DNA from: Oreohelix idahoensis
Lineage: Eukaryota; Mollusca; Gastropoda; Stylommatophora; Oreohelicidae
DNA length: 64,000 bases
Assembly (NCBI GenBank): GCA_024509875.1
Contig: JAMPIV010019840.1
Span: 434,001 to 498,000, forward strand
Reading direction: 5' to 3'
In this document: one piece after another, positions 31,224 to 42,261 of the stretch
Position numbering within the stretch: position 1 is the stretch's first letter
Layout of the letters: every line of letters starts with the position of its first letter
Notes under the pieces: model-generated
What the model saw: the letters and a program-made list of their open reading frames with translations, nothing else
The model's database searches: none
Told to the model about the DNA's origin: nothing
Made by a program: the position numbers and the translations under genes

Positions 31224-33004
31224 ATGGCAGATCTAGCCAAATTCAGATCGGCTGCTGTGCTGACTGCTAAAGAAATGAATATGGAAGGTCAGGCTTTGAT
31301 CCAATATGTAACTTCAGAATGAGACAAGTATATTGAAAGGGAAGATAGGAAGTTAGCAGAAGAAAGAAAATTACAGTTACAAATTGAGGCTGACAAAGAA
31401 CTTTTGAGGCTGACAAAGAGGCTAAGGCATTGGAGGCGGATAGGGTGGCTGAAATAAAGCGGCTCCAATTGGAAGAGAAGAAATTAGAAGCTGAAAGAGA
31501 GGAAAAGAGACAGGCTGCTGAAAGAGAGGAAAAGAGACAGGCTGCTGAAAAGGAAGCAGAGGAAAAGAGACAGGCTGCTGAAAGAGAGGAAAAGAGACAG
31601 GCTGCTGAAAGGGAAGCAGAAGATAGGAGATTACAAAGGGAGCACGAGTTATGACTAAGGGAGTTGGAAGTACAAGGCCATGCTCCTGAAAATTGTGCCA
31701 GCCCCTTTCCCTCCGATGCCACTGCTAGTCAGGGAGCCTCAACCTTAGCTATGGGTTTTCATTTAGACCATTTTGTTGAGAAAGACGATGACATAGAAAG
31801 TTTTCTAAGTAGGTTTGAACTTTTGGCTACCATGTATGGGTTAGAGAGAGAAAGGTGGAGCCTAAAGTTATCCCAGGGGCTTAGGGGAACATCTTATGAA
31901 GTGTTTGCAAAAATGAATAGTGACGACCAAGACAATTATGACATGCTAAAGCAGGCTCTGTTATTAAGATATGAAAAGAATGGTGAATTTTATCGTAAGA
32001 AGTTTAGAAATGCCAGGCTTTTGTCTGGGGAGACATACCACCAATTCTCTGCCAGACTGGAAACCTATTTGGAGAAATGGACTGCTCTGGGGAAGACCCA
32101 AGATCTCAAAGAAATGATCATGATAGAGCAATTAAGAGAGTCCATGGCTCCAGACCTGAGAAAGTTTCTCATGGAACAAGGTGCAGAGAGGTTGGGTGAG
32201 GTATTGAATGTCGCTGAGAGGTATCAAGCAGCCCAGGCAGAGGTAGGTGGCCCTAAAAAGAAACATATAGAGAATTTTAAGGCCACACAGCACTTTAATA
32301 AATTTAATACCAAAGAACAAGGTAACAAAGGTAGGACTAACTTTGATAGGCCACAAAATGATTATCGTGATAGAAACTCACAGTTCAATGACCAAAGGTA
32401 TAATGAAAGAAAACCTCTTAACCAAGGAAAGAGGTGGTGTAAATGGTGTAGGAAGGACAACCATAACACCGAAGTTTGTAAAAGGAAACCTTCTAACATT
32501 GCTGCAATGAAATCGGGGAACCAGAGATTAAAGGTTAAACCTACTGGACAGCAGGAACCTTATCACCCCCCAGTTTGTGAGGATGTTGTTTGTAACGGGG
32601 TCACCACAAGGTGCCTATATGATACAGGTTTGGATTTTGATTCAGTTGTGAGGTCTAGCCTAGTGAACCCAGATCAGTATACCACCGAAACTGTGGAAAT
32701 ACAAGGGGCGACTAAGGACATACCACTCATGACACTTCCCATCGCAAGGATAAATGTGGAAGGAGAAATCAGAGCAGCAGTGATAAATGAACCAATCTAC
32801 CCTCTGATATTGGGGTGTAGATACGTCTTCTTGGGGAATCCCAAGAGACCTGTGATCATGGCGACAGTGCAGACCAGGTCACAGTCAAAGGAGGAAGAAG
32901 GTGAATCTATAAATGCTCATCCAGAGGAGATGAGGAAGGTGCAGGCTGAGGATAGGACACTCAAGCCATGTTTTAAAAAATTGCCCAAATGTCACACACC
33001 TTGA
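31224..33004 (+). pseudogene. gag-protease region of the Gmr1-type element
   Basis: The frame opens with MADLAKFRSAAVLTAKEMN, then is broken by a TGA at 31320-31322, a frameshift near 31400 and a TGA at 31652-31654. A highly charged coiled coil follows with repeated EEKRQAAERE units, a 27- to 30-bp repeat in the DNA. The capsid-like part (FHLDHFVEKDDDIESFLSRF ... ALLLRYEKNGEFYRKKFRNA) resembles the SCAN-like gag of this group. A zinc knuckle CKWCRKDNHNTEVC (CX2CX4HX4C) follows, then a protease with active-site DTG in RCLYDTGLDFDS and a later LILGCRYVF block. From 31664 to 33001 the frame is unbroken. A TGA at 33002-33004 separates it from pol in the same frame. Confidence 0.85.
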
Positions 33005-33022
33005 GGCAAGGGAGATTATTAT

Positions 33023-33649
33023 ATGAAGAACAAATTATTATACAGGAAGGCTGGAACTGGATCCACTGGTCACGGACAGTTGGTACTTCCCAAGGCATAT
33101 AGGGCAAATTTAATAAGGAGCTTACATGTTGGAAAAGATGGTGACCATGAGAAAATAGGTACCATCTGCCAAAAGGTTGCTCGAAAATTCTATTGGCCCG
33201 ATGTAAATGTTGATATTGAGAACTTTGTAGAAACATGTGGCGTATTTCATGAGGGAACACCCACAAAGGGAAAAAATGTGCAGGACCTAGAAATGCCACG
33301 GGGCAAACTTAGGCCTGGAAGGAAAAATAAAGTAGACAAAGTGGAATGGGAGCCCCCTTTTCACACCCAGTCTTCACTTGAATGTATTAACATGGCCACT
33401 TTGCGACGAGTACAAAGAGATGTTTTACCCCAGAATAAGCCGACAATCTTTCGGTCGGAATTATGTGAACTGGAGGAAAATAAAAGAGAGAGAAGATCTC
33501 TCACAAGGAATTTAAAGTGGGGAGACAACCCCAAGAAAAGAATTGGTAGTGGAAGATTCTTATGTGATGACAAGAGGAAGAAACGTCCTCAAAATAGGGC
33601 TTCCAATATTATGCAAAATATGTCAGAAAAATTAAAAGTCCATATGTAA
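33023..33649 (+). pseudogene. Integrase N-terminal zinc domain, core lost
   Basis: The first 80 residues hold the integrase-type zinc-binding region: LVLPKAYRANLIRSLHVGKD, HEKIGTICQKVARKFYWPDV and ENFVETCGVF. The second Cys of the CxxC pair is replaced (CGVF). From about 33290 on, the frame encodes a basic sequence (KRERRSLTRNLKW, GDNPKKRIG) without resemblance to the integrase catalytic core, and no D,D-35-E motif is found. The core has apparently been replaced or deleted. It is in the same frame as gag-protease, after one TGA. Confidence 0.75.
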
Positions 33650-33699
33650 CCTTATTAAGGACATGGACAGATGAGAAGGCAGAGGAAACTGTTACCTCA

Positions 33700-34324
33700 T
33701 CATATAACTATGTGAACGAGCTGACCACTCGTCTGAAAGCTGGATGGAAACTGGCAAATGATAATTTGAGACAAGCCAGGAAGAAACATGCAGCTTATTT
33801 CAATAAGAAAGCAAAGGACAGAGAATTAGCTGTGGGAGAGAAAGTACTTCTTCTACTACCCGGCAGCAATAATAAGTTGCAAATTGGATGGCAAGGTCCA
33901 TATACAGTTCTAGAGAAGGTGTCTAGAACAAATTATAAAATTGACAAAAAAGGGGAAGGAGAAAATATACCATGTAAACCTTTTAAAGAAGTATCTGGAC
34001 AGACAAATCCAGGAAGGCACCCCTCTACTGACCTTGGCTATCGCAACCGAAATGAAAAAGGAACCACTCACCTCACATGAATACCCATTGCACCCATGTG
34101 AGACAGCCGCACAGGTAAAAGTCAGTAAGCACCTGACTAAAAATCATAGGGAGAGAGTTCAACAGGTTCTGGAGGAACATACAGATGTGTTAACAGACAA
34201 ACCGGGGCATACTAATTTGCTAGAGTATGATATGAAGCTGGTAGACTCAACACCAATCTGTATGAGAGCCTATTCTGTTCCATTCGCTAAGGAGAAAGCA
34301 TTGAAAGAGGAGATAGATTATTAG
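33700..34324 (+). pseudogene. Integrase C-terminus (GPY/F) and linker to reverse transcriptase
   Basis: Two overlapping frames encode the integrase end: KAKDRELAVGEKVLLLLPGS and LQIGWQGPYTVLEKVSRTNY (GPY/F module). After a frameshift near 33950 the linker follows with IYHVNLLKKYLDRQ and HTDVLTDKPGHTNLLEYDMK, and the reverse transcriptase entry CMRAYSVPFAKEKALKEEID. It ends at a TAG (34322-34324) directly before, and in the same frame as, the reverse transcriptase. This arrangement shows that integrase lies upstream of reverse transcriptase in this element. Confidence 0.85.
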
Positions 34325-35533
34325 TTGGAAGAAGGGATTATTTCTCACAGTGAATCTCCTTACAGCTCCAGTGTTGTTTTGTTGAGGAAACCGTCAGGGG
34401 AACATAGACTGTGCATAGATTGCAGGAAACTGAATGCTGTCACAGAAGGTCAGGTAAATCCATTACCGGACACAAAACAGTTATTTGCCAGACTGAACAA
34501 GGCAAAATATTTCTCGAAGGTAGATCTTAGCAAAGGCTATTACCAGATTCCAGTGAAGCCTGAGGTTCGACCTTATTTAGCTTTTAGCACCTCGGAAGGG
34601 CATTATGAATTCAACATGTTGCCATTCGGATTGAAAAATGCTCCGAGTGTGTTTTCTATAATGATGCGCAAATTGTTGGATCCCTTGAATAATCCATGTA
34701 TCATGAATTTCATGGATGATATCCTCATCGCTACAGAAACATTTGAAGAACACGTTAACTCTCTGAATATGCTATTTGATAGGCTCAGAGAAGCAAACTT
34801 GACTGCTAGACCAACAAAATGTTGTATTGGATGCAAAGAGTTGGAATTCTTGGGACATACTGTATATCATTGTAACATAACCCCTGACCCCAAGAACTTG
34901 GAAAAGTTGCAGAGAGCACTTAGGCCACAAAGAAAAAAAGACATGCGATCATTCGTGTCGTTGTGTGGGTTTTACCAAAAATATATCAAAAATTTTAACT
35001 CTATATGTGCTCCTCTGACTGACTTGACTCGCAAGGGAAATCCAGATAAAATTGTTTGGTCAGCGCAGTGTGAGTTGGCATTCCAAGAGTTAAAGGAAAA
35101 ACTCACTAGCAAGCCTATTCTCAAATTGCCTGATTTGACTCAGGATTTTGTGGTGAGAACGGACGCAAGCAATGTGGGCCTGGATGCTACTTTGTTGCAA
35201 AGGTCCTCTTCACCCAATGGGGAACTGAACCCAGTCGCTTATGCTAGCCGCAAGTTAAACAAAGCGGAACAAGTATATTCCACAAGCGAAAAAGAGTGTT
35301 TAGCATTAATCTGGGCGATAAAAAAGTTCCAAATCTATCTATATGAGAGAACATTCGTGGTCCAGACGGATCATCAGCCTCTCGTATTCTTATCACAGGC
35401 CAAGCATGAAAATGCCAGATTATTACGATGGTCATTATTATTACAGCCATATCAATTTACCATTGAATTTATTCCGGGGTCACAGAACGTCGGTGCAGAT
35501 TTCCTCAGTAGGCACCCCTGTTATCAAATTTAG
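34325..35533 (+). pseudogene. Reverse transcriptase and RNase H of the Gmr1-type element
   Basis: 402 uninterrupted codons. The reverse transcriptase shows GIISHSESPYSSSVVLLRKP, RLCIDCRKLNAV, FSKVDLSKGYYQIPV (first catalytic Asp), LPFGLKNAPSVFS, NFMDDILIATE (catalytic pair, FMDD) and LEFLGHTV. RNase H follows with VVRTDASNVGLDATLLQ, YSTSEKECLALIWAIKKF and VVQTDHQPL, which give its acidic residues, and ends FIPGSQNVGADFLSRHP. No integrase follows: the stop is at 35531-35533 and the 3' LTR starts about 90 bp later. This is the best preserved part of the element. It has no start codon because it belongs to a polyprotein whose upstream part is broken. Confidence 0.93.
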
Positions 35534-35610
35534 AGTATTCAGCAGGCGTAAGGAGTTGATTTTATCTATGTGTATCACTGGTTTTGGAACTTGCATTAGT
35601 GCATGTTCTC

Positions 35611-35623
35611 AAGTGGGGAGATG
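35611..35623 (+). promoter_or_regulatory. Polypurine tract before the 3' LTR
   Basis: AAGTGGGGAGATG lies directly before the TGTGATGG start of the 3' LTR. It is the expected plus-strand primer for reverse transcription. Confidence 0.7.
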
Positions 35624-37525
35624 TGTGATGGAATACATTGATACAGCGATAAAATCCTCCATTTATAAAGATAAAAGTTAAATTAAATTGTAGGGATAAA
35701 AAATAGTTAAGTTACGCCGCGGATTTTTCGCCTACGCCACAGGCGCATGTAGATCGTACCATCGTTTTCTAGTGTCATTGGAAAAAGAAAAAAAAACTAA
35801 TTATAACATGGGGACACGAAAGGCCTATTTGTTCAGATGGGGTAGGAAAGGAGAAAAGAAAAAAATGATGCTGTCTGCAAGCATTTGAATCTAAGCCTAA
35901 CGTACGCGCGAACTCGTAGTTAGTGTTTGAAATACGAGGTAAAGTAAGAACATGTAGCCACTTAGGTTACGAAAACAGACTTAGCTCTTATTTAGAATGA
36001 CGTAAAACTCTCGAAAATAGCTGGACAGCACATGAAAAAAAATATGGAATTCCTTAATAATAGGTTTAGAATAATAAAAAGTAGCTAGTTTGATAGCCTA
36101 TCTTTTCCTGATAAATAATATGCTTTTAATTATAAAGACGGACAGATAATTTGGAAGTTATTGACAAAAGACTGATTTGTTCGATGCAGACTCGCAAACA
36201 CATGTTAGTGTTGCATTCACTAAAGTTACATTTGACGCGTCCTTGAGACAAAGGCAGAAAAACAAGTACATGTAAACAAGGGGAAGACAAGGAGGAGAGA
36301 ATCTAAAAATATCTTCGCAGTAGAAATCTAAGCAGTGGGTGAGGAAAAATTTTTGTAGTTGGTACAAAACCAAGTCCAAACTTGGGAAATGACAAGTTCG
36401 GACCGACCGACAGACAGAAATACACTACACACTAGACCGAAACTGGACCCAAATTGGACATTTATGTTCAAAATTTTAAACTGTAGAGGGGAAGTACTCT
36501 CATTGGACGAAATAGTTAATGTTATTGAAAAAGATTGCCGGCAAGTTGCCATTTTTTGCAAGCAGATAGTTGGGGCTAAGAAGTTTGTCATCCATTGAAT
36601 ATATATACTAATAATAGTGGGACGCCCTAGTCTAGCCAGCAGCTTAGCTGAGTTTGTGCTATTTCAACGTAGCTGTGTGTTTTATTCTTCTTCTTCTTCT
36701 TCGTTCGTCCTGAAAAAGACGTTGGGTGTTTTATTCTGAATAGTGGTAAGGCTAAAATTATTAACCTTTTATTTAACAATTCTGAGTGATTGATACTGCC
36801 ATATAATGAAAAATGATTATGACAAGTGAGTACTTATTCTAGGTCCCCAGCGGACTGTCCAGGGCCTAGAGGTGTAAATATAGTAGGATAAACTATCAGA
36901 AATGTAGAATACAGATGTTTCTTTTCAAGTGGTCAGGTGGAAACATATCACCCACCTTATTATATGGAAAAAAGAGATTAATGAAAATATTTCAGATGCA
37001 GTGCAGTCCATAGAGGAGAGGAATGGAACTAGTGCTACTTGATAACAGCCTGGATGTAGATGTGCTGGGTCGGTCAGAGAGATCTGACCCGTTTTGTTAA
37101 TTCAATGTAATTATGCTTGTAAACATGGTGGATTATGTAGTATGTTAAGACATAGCCTAATTTTGTGGTTTCAGAGTTTCTTTGTCTGGCACTGTGCTAG
37201 TGCCAGATGTTCTGACGAATACACCATTGCATGAATTGAGATGCCTACCATACTACCTCAGAGCATATGAGGAGTGAGCCTAAGGAGCAACTTTCTTCAA
37301 GCGTCATAGGCCAGTTAAGTAGTAAAGACCTGGCCTGCTGATTCATCAACGAACATAAGCTATTAGAAATACCTTGTGTATTAATAACTTTTTCCACCAT
37401 TAATCCTGTGTAAAGAGCAAATGAACAATGTTAACCACAAACTGGGGAGGATGAAAATACCCCGACCCGACATCCAGCACTAGTTCGTAAAGACTTTCAG
37501 TTAGTACCAATATTAGTAAATTCAA

Positions 37526-37615
<90 letters not shown>

Positions 37616-38027
37616 AGTCTTTCATGTGTTTACCCGATTCTATGTAATTTTATTGAAATTGATTCACATTTTAATTTAAAAGTCCTGACCAGAAGAAAAA
37701 CTTGGTTCAGGACAAAATAAATTAAAAAAAAATTGTAATTCCTAAATTTTAAACACAGTGTTAATTGACTTGATCATAGAGCTTAATATTAGTGTATGTG
37801 TGTTTGTGTACTCAATTACCAGCACATCACATTTCATTACCCTAGACATTAAACGTAGCTATCAGTCATATAAATCACAAATAAGTCTGCTTGAGGTCAT
37901 AGGTGGTAGTAGTAAGGTACTCTGTAAACTCACATAAACTGTTATCCTCAGGGACCTTCACAGCTGACCTCATTAAGTACACTAAGTAACCTAGCAGCCA
38001 CACTAAATAACATCAAAACCCACCACA
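35622..38027 (+). repeat. 3' LTR of the Gmr1-type element, 2.4 kb
   Basis: It starts TGTGATGG after the polypurine tract and ends ACCCACCACA. The first ~340 bp have no partner in the truncated 5' LTR; the rest is nearly identical to it. Differences from the 5' LTR are a longer (TA)n (37530-37610), absence of the piggyBac insertion, and a 38-bp retroposon insertion. The first third contains a CGCCGCGG and CGCCTACGCC GC-rich patch. The TATATATAC box and the GGCACT/AGTGCC inverted repeat are conserved. Confidence 0.88.
36688..36725 (-). mobile_element. 38-bp truncated retroposon in the 3' LTR
   Basis: The insert consists of a (TTC)n tail and the 3'-terminal bases GTTCGTCCTGAAAAAGACG of the retroposon family seen at 47825-48128. 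It is flanked by GTGTTTTATTC on both sides (36677-36687 and 36726-36736). The 5' LTR has a single GTGTTTTATTC at the same place. It is a complete but extremely short target-primed insertion. Confidence 0.88.
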
Positions 38028-38211
38028 CATGTCACTAACATTTTATTGCGCTGACGTTGAACAAATTCACTAAAAACTGGAAAATTATGTCTGTTTTTCA
38101 ATCTTTTATGAATTTAAAAAAAAAAAAATTAGTTCTTTTTAAAGAAATCTGCAAACACCCTTGGTAATGGAAGATGGTAATGCTCCGGATTGCTGGTCAG
38201 CAAAGTGATAA
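38028..38211 (-). mobile_element. piggyBac A, second copy: terminal part
   Basis: The plus strand matches the reverse complement of the family A tandem repeat and end: CTAACATTTTATTGC, TTTTTCAATCTTTTATGAAT, CACCCTTGGTAATGG, then GGATTGCTGGTCAGCAAAGTG. The outermost terminal repeat is intact, but the flank reads ATAA instead of TTAA. It is the far half of the copy at 27190-28071, split by the LTR retrotransposon. Compared with the intact copy, about 60 bp are missing at the junction. Confidence 0.85.
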
Positions 38212-38212
38212 T

Positions 38213-38335
38213 TATATCTGAGAAAATTAAATGTGGAAAATATTAGAGTTTCCTATCCTTGAAAATCACGTGCTGGACCTGGAAAAACCTGGGAAAAGCC
38301 TGGAAAATGCCTAAAGAAATTTGCTATGAACCCTG
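38213..38335 (+). mobile_element. hAT-like element, right end
   Basis: The segment ends CTATGAACCCTG, the exact inverse of CAGGGTTCATAG at 23553, and is followed by TAACAC, which also precedes the left end. The subterminal GGACCTGGAAAAACCTGGGA and GCCTGGAAAATGCCTAAAG repeats match the left end in direct orientation. It is the right end of the element interrupted by the nested insertions. Confidence 0.6.
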
Positions 38336-38341
38336 TAACAC

Positions 38342-39073
38342 GAACATCATATGAGCACAATGATGTAGCACTAGTAGCTATCTCACTAGTTGCTAATTCT
38401 ATGAGCTGGTCAAAAAAGCTGTGTCTATAAGCTGTTTCTCTATATAATGATTTCAGTCTTTCTTATGAGACTTTTTGTCCAGTATTTGACAGCAGCGCAT
38501 CTGTCTCATGAATCTCATCACTGTAGGCTTTCCCTCTCCATGGGCATTACCAAACATGATCTGTTGTACACTTTGTCTGATGCATTAGCAAGAACTCACT
38601 CATGTATCAATATCTCTCTTCTGATGCCTGACAGTTATCGAATAAACCCTCAACTCCGAGTTCACGGAGCTTCCTAGACCTGGCAGGCTACACACACAGA
38701 TGGTAATAGGCTTGGTGGCAAGTGCTTGACCTATCCTCTGTGTTTGAAGAATGTTTGCGGTCTGACTCGTTCACATATTCACCTTCCTTATATATTCTCT
38801 GCTCTGCCGTACGAGAAGCAATGACGTCCCAACCATTCTGTCTCCCACTTTTTCAGCAAAACACAGTTATTTTTGGTGTGGTGTGCTTTTACTGTAACTT
38901 TCCTTTCATCGTTCTCAATTATTTATCCACCAATTTCCTTCATTAATATCTGGTTTTACTCAGAGGATCCTACGCTAACATTCTGTATAACTTTCTTATC
39001 GTTTTGTCCATTATGTATTTAGCCCTCTTTACTAGAAGTGAGTAAGAGTCTTGGTAACTCAAGTTTTTGAGCA
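38342..39073. other. No gene seen
   Basis: Spacer between the two nests. Short open frames here show no domain. The left border is the hAT-like target duplication and the right border the TTAA of piggyBac C. Confidence 0.45.
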
Positions 39074-39077
39074 TTAA

Positions 39078-39559
39078 CACATTAACTACCGAATTAAAAA
39101 ACACACTGTGGCCGAATTAAATTTTGTTCCCATTTTCATTCTGTAGGTGTATGAAGAATTCTGTAGTTTTCTTAATTTTAAACATATTTTTATGAATTAT
39201 AAGTCATTTTAATGATAAATGAATGTACTGTTGCCTAAAGCTGATAAAAGGAAGTTAGTTGCTTATCCTTTACAGGACGTGGCAATCAACCCCAGCTTTT
39301 ATTGGCTGTTTGTGATTTTTCTAGGCAATTTTTTCATTCAGTAGTTTGCCATTGCTTTCTGAATGGTACGGCGCTTATACCATTGTTAAAAATCCACACA
39401 AAGCGATTTGCTACCAAACCGCCTGATTGAACATATCAAAACTGCGTCATATCCAATTCAAATTGGTGTTTATTAGTAATGTAAAATGATTGACAGACAA
39501 AAGTCAATTCAAATTTGTTTCCAAATTATCAACTTATGTTCAAATTTCTTGTTTCTATG
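39078..39559 (+). repeat. piggyBac C repeat unit, copy 1
   Basis: It contains GATAAATGAATGTACTGTTG, TAATGTAAAATGATTGACAG and TTCTTGTTTCTATGGTAGG as in the other units. Between GCTGATAAAA and TAGTAATG it carries about 230 bp not found in the others (39244-39474), including GTTTGCCATTGCTTTC, which reads GCAATGGCAAAC on the minus strand, a motif seen in several SINE tails. Whether this is an inserted SINE is uncertain. Confidence 0.65.
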
Positions 39560-39564
39560 GTAGG

Positions 39565-40361
39565 TGATACAGACGATCCGGTTAGCATAGCAGGTCTGTG
39601 ATCAGAGTATCATGGACGTTGCTTTAGGCCGTTGAATGTTGAGTTAATAAAGAATGTTCATAATTTCTGTCCATGACTTGAGTGTTCTGGTTCTCATTCA
39701 TTAGTAATAATCGTGCTTTAATTATCTGATATGCGAATGCGTGGTAAGTATAACCAACAAGTGAATAACTCAATGATCAATTTGATAAGTCCATCTTATT
39801 TGAGTCCACGAGGAAAACAGTTTTATTACGTGAAACAAACATATTTGACGACATCAGTTAATTTAGTTCATGGTAAGCATATATGACAAATTGAATACTT
39901 GCAAACATCCTATTATGGGTCCATGTCGTACTTGAAAAACTGTCAAATGATTATCATGGCTATATTATATATACTCGCGCTGCTGGGTTTCAGACAACCG
40001 GTAGTGAGCGCATGTGTCTTGACGAGACTGAATCAACTACTTAATCATTTATCTCTTCATCAATTACAATGGACTGACCCGTGTCCATACTTGACTAAAA
40101 TATATATATGTGCAGTAGCATCATGCACAACCTTGGAAGGGTAACAAAATCTGTCTTCACTGCTTGACGGTCAATACAAAAAGGGTACGGTAACCTAGTC
40201 ACCAAGCGTGACCATATCGACGCTAACACGTCATGACTTGACCGTGCATTTCGCGTTCATAACTCCGCAAAGTATAAAGATCAATTTATATTAATTCCAT
40301 TGACCCTAATCATGCGCACTGCCCATTTCTAGCAGACGCCATCAATAAAACTACCGTAACA
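39565..40361 (-). repeat. 3' LTR of the RRM-bearing retrotransposon
   Basis: 797 bp, about 97% identical by eye to the other LTR; differences include a few short indels (ATAT, CAG) and substitutions. Immediately inside (40362-40376) the minus strand shows the purine-rich GGCGGGCAGGGAAT tract expected before a 3' LTR. Confidence 0.9.
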
Positions 40362-41499
40362 ATTCCCTGCCCGCCGTGGGAAAAAAAATCTATTAGATAG
40401 ATTTTTTTTACTACCTTACTCAATTATATGAAAAATTTAAGAAAAACCCGACATATGGCCTACGATGTTCTGTCTGGAACAGTGTTGTGGTCATGTCGAT
40501 AATACATAAGTCATATAACAATATTAGACAAAGGGGTGTCAACTGTCGCTAATAATTAGCTATTGAATTATTAAAGACTGTTGTGAGTGAGTAATGAAGT
40601 GTTATGTAAAGAAAATTATTCTAACTAATTAAAATTGAACTAATTTGTGATAGTAAGTATGTATTGTATTAAATAATTAACATCTAATTAAAGAACCTGA
40701 TAGATAGTGTCATAATAAAAGACATGAGAAGTAAGTACAAATAAAGTAAAGAAAGAGAAAAGAAAAAAATATATATAAATTATTATAGTTATGTGTGTTT
40801 ACAATGAATTATTAGTGTCGTGTAATTACAACATAATTAACTTAATGATATAATGAGAGAAAATAACATATTAATAAATTTCATGTGAACATCTTAACTA
40901 AAGCTATCTAATTTATACATAAAATATTTAGAGTATTTGTTTGTGTGATTTTTTTCTTTTTCATCATTTCTTTCTTTGACATATTTTCTTCTCTTTTTTT
41001 TTTCTCATTATTTTTAATCACACTTCAATTTTATTATACTCTTCATTAATTTAATAAATATTAAACTTAACGTTGGATGTGATGATCCATCCATCGATAT
41101 GTCCCTTGCGAATCTATGGAAAGTTCCTTAGAAATTTAATACTGTTCAACTAAACTTCGTTCCTGATTGAATATAAACTTGATCGTTTTGAGTTAGTCAA
41201 TTTCTGTAACCAAACGTTATATGTCCAGCTTGGATTCATATCGTATTCAAGGCCATATAGTAGTGAGTTAGAGAACGATTGGACACTAACCAAAGTCCAA
41301 ACGTTAGAACAGACCATCGAAATTTGTTTCTTGCTATAACGAATTTTCTTTTGGAAACTGAATATCTCGAATGATTGAATTCGAATTATTTGAATTGTTT
41401 TTCCATATAGAAGTGGTTCATATCAATTTTGTCGCAGGAATCAGTTAGAGTTTCAGAGTCGCTCTTGTTTAGCCGTTAATCTTTTAACTTGTAGACAAA
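40362..41499. other. Non-coding region between pol and 3' LTR
   Basis: Very AT-rich, about 1.1 kb, without integrase-like or other coding sequence. The polypurine tract lies at its left edge. Confidence 0.6.
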
Positions 41500-42009
41500 T
41501 TATTCGACTTCCGTTGGGTGTCTTGAAAGAGCATCCGCTAGAATGTTTTCTTTTCCGTGTATAGCTTCGATAACAAAGTCATATGGCTGAAGAAGAATAG
41601 AAAATCTGGCAAGTTTGGGGCTTTTGTGGTTTGAGCGTCGTAATGAAGCAACCGCCTTCTGGTCGGTTTGAATGGTAAAAGGCGCTCCCAACAAGAATTT
41701 TTCCAACCTTGTGATTGCCCAAACAACCGCCAGTAACTCCTTGTCAACAGTGGAGTATTTCGTTTCAGGCGATTTCAGTTTTCTTGAAATATACATAGTC
41801 GGATGAAGTATATCATTGTGATATTGCAGTAGGCTAGCTCCGATACCGTAATTACTGGCATCTGTTTGAAGAAAGAACTTTTTGTGAACATCTGGCAACC
41901 GTAAAATTGGTGGCCTAGAGAAGATTGTCAAAATGTTATTAAATGTTCTGTCACAATCTGTTGTCCACGTAATTTTATTTGGTTTGTCTTTTTGCAATAA
42001 TGAAGACAA
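41500..42009 (-). pseudogene. RNase H end of pol
   Basis: An open minus-strand frame encodes the thumb/connection end of a Ty3/gypsy reverse transcriptase (DKPNKITWTTDCDRTFNNIL) and RNase H, with FFLQTDASNYGIGASLLQYH, YSTVDKELLAVVWAITRLEK, PFTIQTDQKAVASL and the final HGKENILADALSRHP. The acidic residues of RNase H are present. The upstream reverse transcriptase palm with its DD motif is missing; sequence before 42009 is not related to pol. Probably a deletion joined the end of pol to the region behind the RRM frame. Confidence 0.9.
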
Positions 42010-42261
42010 GATACTAGCTCATGCTGCATTGACTGGACATGAGTAGGACCATCAACGACATTACTGTCTAATGTAGGCATGCGAAAATAACATACAGACA
42101 AAAAGACAGTATCATTGTAGAAAAGATAACGAAATGTTATAGAAAAGAAAAGTTCACACTAATCAACCTATGTAAGAATAGATGAATAGAAAAGAAAAGG
42201 AATGATGACTGACTATGCTGAGTCATCAAAGACATGAGATAAACAGTGTTATTGCAACATG

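Larger units (their letters stand above)
28072..38027 (+). mobile_element. Ty3/gypsy LTR retrotransposon, Gmr1-type domain order
   Basis: A pair of long direct repeats (28072-30959 and within 35622-38027) flanks an internal region with gag, protease, integrase remnants, reverse transcriptase and RNase H. The order integrase before reverse transcriptase is that of the Gmr1 group of Ty3/gypsy elements, not of standard gypsy elements. The 5' LTR is truncated at its outer end by about 450 bp and abuts piggyBac A sequence, which resumes after the 3' LTR, so the element was inserted inside a piggyBac A copy. No target duplication can be read because of this truncation. It is inactive: there are several stops and the integrase core is missing. 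Confidence 0.88.

Noticed and set aside
36158..36598. Plus- and minus-strand frames near the 3' LTR (containing SSDRPTDRNTLHTRPKLDPN)
   Set aside because: Present in both LTRs as expected from LTR duplication, with different frame lengths. There is no conserved domain and no sign of selection for coding.
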